The position numbers and the translations under genes are program-made. From Spirochaetota bacterium (GTDB taxonomy: Bacteria; Spirochaetota; Spirochaetia; SZUA-6): DNA of 12,943 nt. Every line of letters starts with the position of its first letter. Within the stretch, counting starts at the first letter, position 1. The DNA is taken from contig QNBI01000014.1 of NCBI GenBank assembly GCA_003641675.1, positions 1 through 12,943 of the forward strand. The letters are read 5' to 3'. Below are positions 1-5,396 of the stretch, one piece after another. The notes beneath the pieces were generated by a model. The model worked only from the letters and a program-made list of their open reading frames with translations. It searched no databases and was not told the origin of the DNA.

Positions 1-44
1 ATGTTTTTAAACATCTGTGCTAATATGGTATGATTATTACTCAA

Positions 45-112
45 AGCCCATCTCCTTATGGTATAGAGAATTAGGTAATATTTACCTTACCATTATATCA
101 GGAGATTGGGCT
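45..112. repeat. Nested three-stem hairpin element
   Basis: The outer stem pairs AGCCCATCTCCT (45-56) with AGGAGATTGGGCT (100-112): 12 bp with one bulged T at 106. A middle stem pairs ATGGTA (58-63) with TACCAT (88-93). An inner hairpin pairs AGGTAA (73-78) with TTACCT (82-87) around a 3-nt loop. No T-run follows either side, so it is not a convincing intrinsic terminator. It could be a structured RNA, a small non-autonomous mobile element or a protein-binding dyad; nothing in the sequence decides between these. Confidence 0.55.
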
Positions 113-137
113 ATTTCAAGTTCTAATTTGGACACGT

Positions 138-167
138 GTGATATCACTTGTTTTATTTTAAAATAAA
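138..167. repeat. Adjacent perfect palindromes
   Basis: GTGATATCAC (138-147) is a perfect 10-bp palindrome that shares two bases with ACACGTGT (132-139). TTTATTTTAAAATAAA (152-167) is a perfect 16-bp AT-only palindrome. They could be operator-like sites, but AT-rich DNA yields such palindromes by chance, and no gene lies close enough to suggest a target. Confidence 0.35.
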
Positions 168-219
168 GTCTTTATCAAAAATGGTAAAATGGTTAGCCGC
201 TTAACAGTTTTTATTTAAT

Positions 220-247
220 TGTTATGCAGCTCTAAAGCAGCATAACA
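220..247. repeat. Imperfect hairpin in non-coding DNA
   Basis: TGTTATGC (220-227) pairs perfectly with GCATAACA (240-247). After an A-A mismatch the stem continues with GCT/AGC (229-231 with 236-238) around a 4-nt loop. An overlapping palindrome, CAGATATCTG, occupies 246-255. No T-tract follows, so a terminator role is doubtful. Confidence 0.45.
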
Positions 248-491
248 GATATCTGCTTATAATTAGATTGTAACTGTCTAAATAAAAAAAGCAATAATAA
301 TTAGCAGATTTAAGATAGTCATAAAATGAATTAAATCTTCTTTCTTCTTTGCAGTAGAATCTTATATAATCTTAAGAGCCGGGGAATTGAGTAAAGAAAG
401 TAAAAGTGCAAGAACAAACTCATAACAGTTTAATTTTTAATTTCATCTTTACGGAATCTTTTATTCAAAAAGGGTTATCATGGATGTCTAG

Positions 492-536
492 CGACAATTA
501 TAATTCCCGGCCGGCTGACGACAATTATAATTCCCG
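492..536. repeat. Paired direct repeat, IS21-end-like
   Basis: CGACAATTATAATTCCCG occurs perfectly at 492-509 and again at 519-536, a period of 27 bp, separated by GCCGGCTGA. Short repeated blocks of this kind ending in AATTCCC resemble the multiple terminal repeats found just inside the ends of IS21-family (IstA/IstB) elements. That family link is from memory of the pattern, not a comparison. No istA or istB coding sequence is visible in the window, so this would be a solo or relict end. Confidence 0.45.
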
Positions 537-627
537 ATTAAACTCGGAATAATCTGTTTTATATCATCTTGAAAGCCGGAAGAAACAGAATATTTCCGAT
601 AGGTTTGTTAAAAAAGCGGTTAATTAT

Positions 628-1025
628 TTAATGCGGATAACACGTTTCAGGCAGCACGTTTCGGGTAACACGTTTATTGATATATACCTGAATAAAACCT
701 GTATCGTTCGGCAGCAGAGTATCTCTAAGCTTATCAAATATCTCACCCGCTAACTGACTATACACCTTAATCTCAAGCACTGTATTTATTCCTCCAGGGT
801 TTACATTCTAGAAGTCATATTTCTTCGCTTCTTGCTGTGAAAGGTAAACAGACCCTTCATATATTTTCCCCTTCCTTGTTATGTCCACACCAAACCGTTC
901 TATCTCTTTTTTCTATTAGCATAATACGTTTCCGGAATATAAACACGACAATTTATACCTGTTAAGGAACCGGCAAATGATACTGCAGAACCGTGAATTA
1001 TTGCTAAACTATTAAAAATGAATAT
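628..1025 (-). pseudogene. Decayed PLP-dependent fold-type II enzyme
   Basis: Reading the minus strand from 1025, one frame gives HGSAVSFAGSLTGINCRVY followed by IPETYYANRKK (about 995-907), then hits TAG at 900-902. The next frame takes over across a run of six A residues (907-912) with EIERFGVDITRKGKIYEGSV and continues to an in-frame TAG at 808-810. The same frame then goes on with NVNPGGINTVLEIKVYSQL to about 680. The order matches the tryptophan-synthase-beta/cysteine-synthase/threonine-dehydratase superfamily: a GNHG-like loop, a (V/I)xxPE segment, 'K...I...G' and a 'PGG' loop before an 'EI.D.LRD' helix. The N-terminal half with the PLP lysine and the C-terminal third are absent. One missing A plus one stop codon means it is non-functional. 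A GTG at 778-780 preceded by GGAGG could start a 50-residue peptide, but continuous homology across the stop argues for decay. Family assignment is by eye. Confidence 0.6.
636..677. repeat. Three 14-bp tandem repeats
   Basis: Three imperfect 14-bp units lie head to tail: GATAACACGTTTCA (636-649), GGCAGCACGTTTCG (650-663) and GGTAACACGTTTAT (664-677). Every unit contains CACGTTT. The array sits where the recognisable homology of the PLP-enzyme remnant ends, so the last residues of that reading frame are encoded by repeat DNA. It is too short and has no spacers, so it is not a CRISPR array. Confidence 0.6.
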
Positions 1026-1128
1026 TTAATAGCACAATCAATGGATAATATCAAGAATTAACAGAACGATTTCATTACTTAAATTCAAAGTTCCTAACAT
1101 ATTACTTTCCCTGCTTAAAGCTATTGTA

Positions 1129-1134
1129 TATAAT
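1129..1134 (+). promoter_or_regulatory. Candidate -10 box, Nif3 operon
   Basis: TATAAT lies 7 nt before the preferred ATG at 1142, so transcription would begin at or next to the start codon. No good -35 is visible; the position 17 nt upstream reads TTTCCC. The absence of any Shine-Dalgarno sequence agrees with a leaderless message, but this remains inference. Confidence 0.4.
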
Positions 1135-1141
1135 AGATTCT

Positions 1142-1903
1142 ATGCTGTTAAAAGACTTTGATAAAATGATAAGAGAGCTTCTGGATATCGACAGAATAGA
1201 TCCTCTGGATGTATCTCTTAACGGGCTTCAGGTAAGCCGCAGCAAAGATGAGATTAAAAAGGTTGCATTTGCGGTAGATGCATGCATGGAGAGTTTTAAA
1301 CGCTCTGCCGACCTTAATGCAGATCTTCTCTTTGTACACCACGGCATTTTCTGGGGCAAACCGTATAGAATTACGGGAGGTCTCTATAATAGAATACAGT
1401 TTTTAATTAAGAAAGACATAGCACTTTATGGAGTCCATCTGCCGCTGGATATGCATCCGGAAATCGGCAATAATGCAGGCATTGCTCATAGACTCGGTCT
1501 TGAAAGTATAGAACCCTTCGGAGACTATCATGGCTTAAAAATAGGGTGTAAGGGGGCCCTTCCCTCTGCCAAAACAATAGACGATATTATAGATTCCATT
1601 CCCGGTCGGGCGGCGGAACTGCTTGCAAAACTCAATTTCGGACCTAAAAAAATTAGAACTATCGGCATTGTTTCGGGCGGAGCTCCCGAGGTGGTTTCCC
1701 AGGCAATTGCTGAAAGTATCGATCTGTACATTACTGGTGATGCTTCGCATACAGTTTACCATGAAGCCATGGAGGGCGGTATTAATGTACTATCTGCAGG
1801 CCATTATTCAACGGAAACATGGGGCGTTAAACTGCTCATGAAGAAAATAGAAAGTGAAACAGACTTAAGTACAGTATTTATTGATATTCCCACCGGTCTG
1901 TGA
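1142..1903 (+). CDS. Nif3-like dinuclear metal protein (DUF34)
   Basis: This is a 253-residue member of the Nif3/YbgI/YqfO (DUF34) family, cytosolic toroidal metal-binding proteins often annotated as GTP cyclohydrolase 1 type 2 homologues; their true reaction is unsettled. Family metal ligands are visible: the VHHGIFWGKP motif (His66, His67), GVHLPLDMH (His99, Asp103) and the C-terminal SAGHYSTET (His221, Glu225). Length fits the short form without an inserted PII-like domain. I chose ATG 1142 because MLLKDFDKMIRELL matches the usual family start; a TTG at 1124 would add six residues. Neither start has a Shine-Dalgarno sequence. The gene leads a three-gene unit with lspA beginning 13 nt after its stop. 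Family assignment is firm; function is not. Confidence 0.92.
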   Translation: MLLKDFDKMIRELLDIDRIDPLDVSLNGLQVSRSKDEIKKVAFAVDACMESFKRSADLNADLLFVHHGIFWGKPYRITGGLYNRIQFLIKKDIALYGVHLPLDMHPEIGNNAGIAHRLGLESIEPFGDYHGLKIGCKGALPSAKTIDDIIDSIPGRAAELLAKLNFGPKKIRTIGIVSGGAPEVVSQAIAESIDLYITGDASHTVYHEAMEGGINVLSAGHYSTETWGVKLLMKKIESETDLSTVFIDIPTGL

Positions 1904-1916
1904 TAATACTTCTACT

Positions 1917-2432
1917 ATGAAAAAAGAAACAAAGGGCAAATTAATACCCTTAACATTAACACTCGTTATTGTGCTTCTCGACCAGCTTTCCAAACTAATT
2001 GTTATGAAAGTTCTTCCCTATGCAAAACCGGTTAGGGTTATAGGTGATTTTTTTAGGCTTACCTACGTAAAAAATCCGGCAATAGGCTTTAGCATAGGCC
2101 GCTCACTGCCCCTGACAACACAGAGAGTTATTTTTACAGCTCTTCCGATAATAGTAATAGTTATACTTTTACTCTTTTACTTCTTTACAAAGGAACTTAC
2201 AAAGGCTCAGAACTGGGTCTTTGCCCTTATAATAGGAGGGGGTATGGGCAATATGCTGGACCGGATTATAAGGGGCGACGGCGTGGTTGATTTTCTTGAC
2301 GTAAAGTTCTATGGTATATTAGGAATGCAGAGATGGCCTACGTTCAATTTAGCCGATTCATCCGTTGTTGTCGGAGGCATTACCCTTTTAATACTATTTA
2401 TAATTTCAGAGGCAAGAAGGAAAAATGAATAA
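1917..2432 (+). CDS. lspA: Lipoprotein signal peptidase (signal peptidase II)
   Basis: LspA is the inner-membrane aspartic protease that removes the signal peptide of diacylglyceryl-modified prolipoproteins just before the lipid-bearing cysteine. The 171 residues show four hydrophobic segments (about 9-28, 66-90, 98-112 and 149-164). The catalytic pair is present: Asp125 in VVDFLD and Asp147 in WPTFNLADSS. The GNMLDR motif (residues 111-116) and a variant NPAIGFS (residues 53-59) of the usual NxGAAFS loop are also there. The start at ATG 1917 gives a normal N-terminus (MKKETKGK); an in-frame TTG at 1881 would overlap the Nif3 gene. No Shine-Dalgarno sequence precedes it, so translation may be coupled to the upstream gene. 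Its stop overlaps the next start by 8 nt. Confidence 0.95.
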   Translation: MKKETKGKLIPLTLTLVIVLLDQLSKLIVMKVLPYAKPVRVIGDFFRLTYVKNPAIGFSIGRSLPLTTQRVIFTALPIIVIVILLLFYFFTKELTKAQNWVFALIIGGGMGNMLDRIIRGDGVVDFLDVKFYGILGMQRWPTFNLADSSVVVGGITLLILFIISEARRKNE

Positions 2433-2697
2433 AAAAACAAATACATTCCTCTTTATTGTGGTTGCGACCCTCTTTAATATCTTAATAATGATAGTTCTTA
2501 TGATAATTTTTTTCGCAGTTCCGCCTTTAATTATAAGGGGGGAGGCGTACAAGAAAGTAATGCCATACCTTATGCCGATTCTGTTCCTTGCTGCTATTGT
2601 ACTTACGTTTTTTATTTATAATGTCATCATGAAGTATATCAGTAAAAAGATAGATATGGAAAAATACTTTCACCCGATATTTAAACGAAAAAAATAG
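2425..2697 (+). CDS. Small two-helix membrane protein, unknown function
   Basis: The 90-residue product has two long hydrophobic helices (about 8-35 and 46-68) and a basic C-terminal tail ending in FKRKK, which suggests a hairpin membrane protein with cytoplasmic ends. No catalytic motif is visible. An AAGGA ribosome-binding site precedes the ATG, and the gene overlaps lspA by 8 nt, so the two are almost certainly co-translated. Proteins in this position after lspA in treponemes are, as I recall, sometimes labelled 'leader peptide processing enzyme', probably from this neighbourhood alone. A helper role in lipoprotein or envelope biogenesis is an inference from context. Confidence 0.8.
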   Translation: MNKKTNTFLFIVVATLFNILIMIVLMIIFFAVPPLIIRGEAYKKVMPYLMPILFLAAIVLTFFIYNVIMKYISKKIDMEKYFHPIFKRKK

Positions 2698-2715
2698 TCT
2701 AATTTAATAAATTAA

Positions 2716-4374
2716 TTAATAGCCGTCGGATTTGGAAATATTTATATCCTTCTTATAAAGTTCATTATAGACAAATCCTCTATTCTTAAGCATATCCTTA
2801 ACTGCTTGAGGAAACGGAATGTGCCGCCAGAAAATACCCCTTACCTCCCTGTCTAATTTCTGGGTTCCCTGGCTTTCCTTTGTAATCCAGAGAATATAGT
2901 CGCGTATAAAGTAGTCCTTAACATCTCCCCGCAATCTCTGTGAGTCGAACCACTGAAAATATCTTCCCGTAATCCCCTCTTCCATCCAGTAATGCTGCGC
3001 TTTTTCTTTTGCAACCTGCCATCTTAAATCTGCAAGGGCAGATACGACAGCCTCTTTTAAATTTTTTGAATACATGGGGATTGCTATTCTGCCCCTGCTT
3101 GTAGCCCTGTTAAAGCGCTCGAAAGGTTCCCAGCATATACCGTTATCCCCGTAGCTTGCAATAAGAATAACATGGGGGACTATCCTGTTGGTCTGCCCCT
3201 TAAATGTCCTTAAAAACAGTCCATTATCCAGGGCCTCTACAGCAGCCATTTCATTTATCACATTCTCACGGTTTCCTATATCACGCTCATTGATGCGTGC
3301 ATACTGTTTCATTAAAATCGGAAAGTGGTTTCCCTGTCTTCCGACACAGAGTTTCGCCATTTGTCTTACAGTATTAAATTCACTTACAACGGTTCTGCTG
3401 TCGACAGACCCGCCAACCTCAGCTCCTTCCGCTTTGTTTGTCAGAGCTTCTACTTCCGAGTCCAGACCTGCAAGCTTTGAGTAGGATTCATTTATATCCT
3501 TATCCATCTTGGAGAGGTTATGAAGTATGGAATTAATCACCGAAAGCGCATTTTTCTGTGCCGGGTTAAAACTGTCCTTTAATCCTCCGTAGTCATCTCG
3601 TGTATCATGATTAACAAGAAGTTTAACCTGGTCCTGCAAATCCCTCTCAAGATCATCGAGACGAATTATTTTTGATCTAAGCAATCCTAACTCTGCCTCA
3701 CGCTGACCTCTGCGGTTTTCTATTTTATCAAGCAGCTGCTGGTTGGAATTGTCCCGTTTCTGTTTAACTTCATCCGTAGCAGAGGGCCGAACACTTCCTG
3801 AGGCCACTTTTTTAAGCCACTCATCCACATAGTGCACAGGTTCTCCCGTACGGTTTTCCAGAATGAGTTTGCTTAAAATGCTGCGCTGCTCCCGAGATAA
3901 AAAACTAGGCGAAACAACTCCGTAACGGAGGAGCAGCTTTTTTGGAACAGGCAACTCTCTCCCCGCCTTAGATGCAACAGAAGCGGCAAAATCCCAGTAG
4001 GCAGCAACAAGCCTGCCTCTGTACATCGATCTGTCCTGAGGGTCCTCCGCATTTAAAAACTGTGTAAGTAGCTGGTGCAGCTTTGTTGCAGGCTCCCCTT
4101 CTCCGGAGAGAACTTTTTTATAGTACGCCTTATCATTAAAAAAGGGTTTCGGATTCTCTACTGTTTTTGTAATTACCTCAAAATGTTTTTTAGAAAGATC
4201 GACGAATTCACGGTCCCCCTTTTCTCTGGAAGCTTCCTCTGTAAAGAGGTCATTGAACTTAGGTGCTCCAGTTTCCGCCGTTTCCTTTGAGGCTGTTTTT
4301 TCTGTACTAATGCCCATTAGACTTGCTATATCCGGATCCAGTTCACCGGAAAAAGGGCCGCTATTTGAACTCAT
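2716..4374 (-). CDS. Large soluble protein of unknown function
   Basis: I do not recognise a domain in this 552-residue protein. The N-terminus is acidic and polar (ELDPDIASLMGI, residues 11-22, then a low-complexity stretch to about 55). Residues 60-190 look helical, 200-255 and 285-318 are charged heptad-like segments likely to form coiled coils, and 330-552 looks like a compact aromatic-rich domain with QHYWMEEGITGRYFQWF (460-476) and FWRHIPFP (515-522). There is no signal peptide or membrane segment, so it is probably cytoplasmic. It may be a spirochaete-specific conserved protein, judged only from style. The ATG lies 10 nt downstream of the tRNA-Ala 3' end with no Shine-Dalgarno sequence, so its message probably comes from the tRNA promoter. 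No in-frame downstream start looks better. It ends 18 nt from the convergent small membrane-protein gene. Confidence 0.85.
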   Translation of the reverse strand: MSSNSGPFSGELDPDIASLMGISTEKTASKETAETGAPKFNDLFTEEASREKGDREFVDLSKKHFEVITKTVENPKPFFNDKAYYKKVLSGEGEPATKLHQLLTQFLNAEDPQDRSMYRGRLVAAYWDFAASVASKAGRELPVPKKLLLRYGVVSPSFLSREQRSILSKLILENRTGEPVHYVDEWLKKVASGSVRPSATDEVKQKRDNSNQQLLDKIENRRGQREAELGLLRSKIIRLDDLERDLQDQVKLLVNHDTRDDYGGLKDSFNPAQKNALSVINSILHNLSKMDKDINESYSKLAGLDSEVEALTNKAEGAEVGGSVDSRTVVSEFNTVRQMAKLCVGRQGNHFPILMKQYARINERDIGNRENVINEMAAVEALDNGLFLRTFKGQTNRIVPHVILIASYGDNGICWEPFERFNRATSRGRIAIPMYSKNLKEAVVSALADLRWQVAKEKAQHYWMEEGITGRYFQWFDSQRLRGDVKDYFIRDYILWITKESQGTQKLDREVRGIFWRHIPFPQAVKDMLKNRGFVYNELYKKDINISKSDGY

Positions 4375-4384
4375 GATTTTCTAT

Positions 4385-4458
4385 TGGAGGTGAAGGGAAT
4401 CGAACCCACGACCTCGTGAATGCCATTCACGCGCTCTAGCCAACTGAGCTACACCCCC
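4385..4458 (-). tRNA. tRNA-Ala (anticodon GGC)
   Basis: The 74-nt minus-strand sequence folds as a cloverleaf. Acceptor GGGGGTG pairs with CACCTCC and includes G3-U70, the hallmark alanine identity pair. The D stem is GCTC/GAGC, the anticodon stem CGTGA/TCACG with loop ATGGCAT (anticodon GGC, reading GCC and GCU), and the T loop TTCGATT. The discriminator is A73 and CCA is not encoded. The T stem GTGGG/CCCTT contains a G-U wobble and a U-U mismatch (50-64), which is unusual but not disabling. Confidence 0.95.
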
Positions 4459-4476
4459 GCGTCCTTTTACATAAGA

Positions 4477-4506
4477 ATAATAGTAGCAAGGCCTCTATAT
4501 TGTCAA
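4477..4506 (-). promoter_or_regulatory. Promoter for tRNA-Ala and 552-aa gene
   Basis: On the minus strand a perfect TTGACA (4501-4506) is followed after 18 nt by TATTAT (4477-4482). Transcription would start near 4470, about 12 nt before the tRNA 5' end. It is one of the best sigma-70-type matches in the window. Because only 10 nt separate the tRNA from the next coding region, the same promoter probably drives both. Confidence 0.75.
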
Positions 4507-4530
4507 TAGAACAGTTTACCTAAAGTTTCC

Positions 4531-5367
4531 TTAAAGTCCTTCTATATATTCTACCCCTTTTTTTAGTATTAACAATCCCAATTTATTAATACTCTCTCCG
4601 TTTATACGTTTCCTTGTCCACTGCGGGTGGTTTTCCGGTATTAAAAATGCTTCGGGATGAGGCATTAACCCGAATACCCGCCCCGTCCTATCGCATATTC
4701 CGGCAATATTATCCACCGAGCCGTTTGGATTATCGGGGTATTCTACATCTTCGCTGCTTAAGTCTCCCTGAGTGGTCCGGTTTCTATTTTTTCCCGTATT
4801 AGTCAGGTGTCTCGGCGTATATCTAACAGCAATAAGTTCTTCATTTTTAAGAGTTTCCAGAACCGATTCCGATTTTACCACAAACCTTCCCTCACCATGC
4901 CTCACGGGAAGCTCCATACCTGTTAGTCCCATTGTCCATACACAGCGGGAAGAGGAGTTAAACCTTACACTTACCCACCTGTCTTCGAATTTGCCGGATT
5001 CATTGCGGACAAGAGAAACCTCCTGATCCCAGCTGCCCGCGAGGTTCGGAAGTATTCCCATCTTTACAAGTACCTGGAATCCGTTGCAAATACCTATTAT
5101 GAGCCTGCCTCTCTCTATGAAGTTTTGAAGCTGTGGCTTTAAATTAATTCTGCACAAATTTGCAAACACCTTGCCCGAACCAAGGTGGTCGCCGAAGGAA
5201 AAACCTCCGGGAAATGCCAGTATATCATAGCTATCTATAATATAAGGTTTCTCTATAATGTCGCTGATATGAACTCTTAAGGCTTGCGCCCCTGCGGTCT
5301 TAAATGCAGCTGCGAGCTCTAAGTCTGCGTTTATGCCGAAACCTTTAATAATACACACTTTAACCAT
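4531..5367 (-). CDS. purQ: FGAM synthase, glutaminase subunit
   Basis: PurQ hydrolyses glutamine and passes ammonia to PurL in the fourth step of purine synthesis (FGAR to FGAM). The class I glutamine amidotransferase triad is visible: nucleophile Cys94 in GICNGFQ, with His237 and Glu239 in LMPHPEAF. The oxyanion motif AFPGGFSFGDHLGSG spans 51-65. At 278 residues it is longer than the roughly 225-residue PurQ of the PurS/PurL/PurQ system and resembles the C-terminal glutaminase domain of large PurL, including the NHPQWTR segment at 246-252. Residues 184-207, before YPDNPNGS, look like an insertion rich in Thr, Asn and Arg. The start has an AAGG site 7 nt upstream. It follows purL by 29 nt and is surely co-transcribed. 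Confidence 0.95.
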   Translation of the reverse strand: MVKVCIIKGFGINADLELAAAFKTAGAQALRVHISDIIEKPYIIDSYDILAFPGGFSFGDHLGSGKVFANLCRINLKPQLQNFIERGRLIIGICNGFQVLVKMGILPNLAGSWDQEVSLVRNESGKFEDRWVSVRFNSSSRCVWTMGLTGMELPVRHGEGRFVVKSESVLETLKNEELIAVRYTPRHLTNTGKNRNRTTQGDLSSEDVEYPDNPNGSVDNIAGICDRTGRVFGLMPHPEAFLIPENHPQWTRKRINGESINKLGLLILKKGVEYIEGL

Positions 5368-5396
5368 TGCATCGCCTTACAGGACCATAGCACCGC

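Larger units (their letters stand above)
1..490. other. AT-rich non-coding stretch
   Basis: No open reading frame of convincing length or character was seen on either strand here. The composition is clearly more AT-rich than the genes to the right. The stretch contains several dyad-symmetric elements, listed separately (45-112, 138-167, 220-247), and a weak inverted pair, GCCGGGGAATT at 378-388 against AATTCCCGGC at 502-511. It may be a decayed intergenic region or the edge of a lost mobile element. I see no rRNA, tRNA or recognisable riboswitch in it. Confidence 0.6.

Noticed and set aside
636..677. Short CRISPR-like array
   Set aside because: The units are 14 bp, contiguous and without spacers, and no cas gene is present.
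628..780. Independent 50-residue gene starting at GTG 778-780 with GGAGG upstream
   Set aside because: The same frame continues homology from before the TAG (PGG motif upstream of the GTG), and the C-terminal residues are encoded by tandem repeats, so a decayed longer gene fits better.
1021..1060. DnaA-box-like TTATCCATT on the minus strand in AT-rich DNA, hinting at a replication origin
   Set aside because: Only one imperfect box is seen, and no dnaA, dnaN or gyrase gene is nearby.
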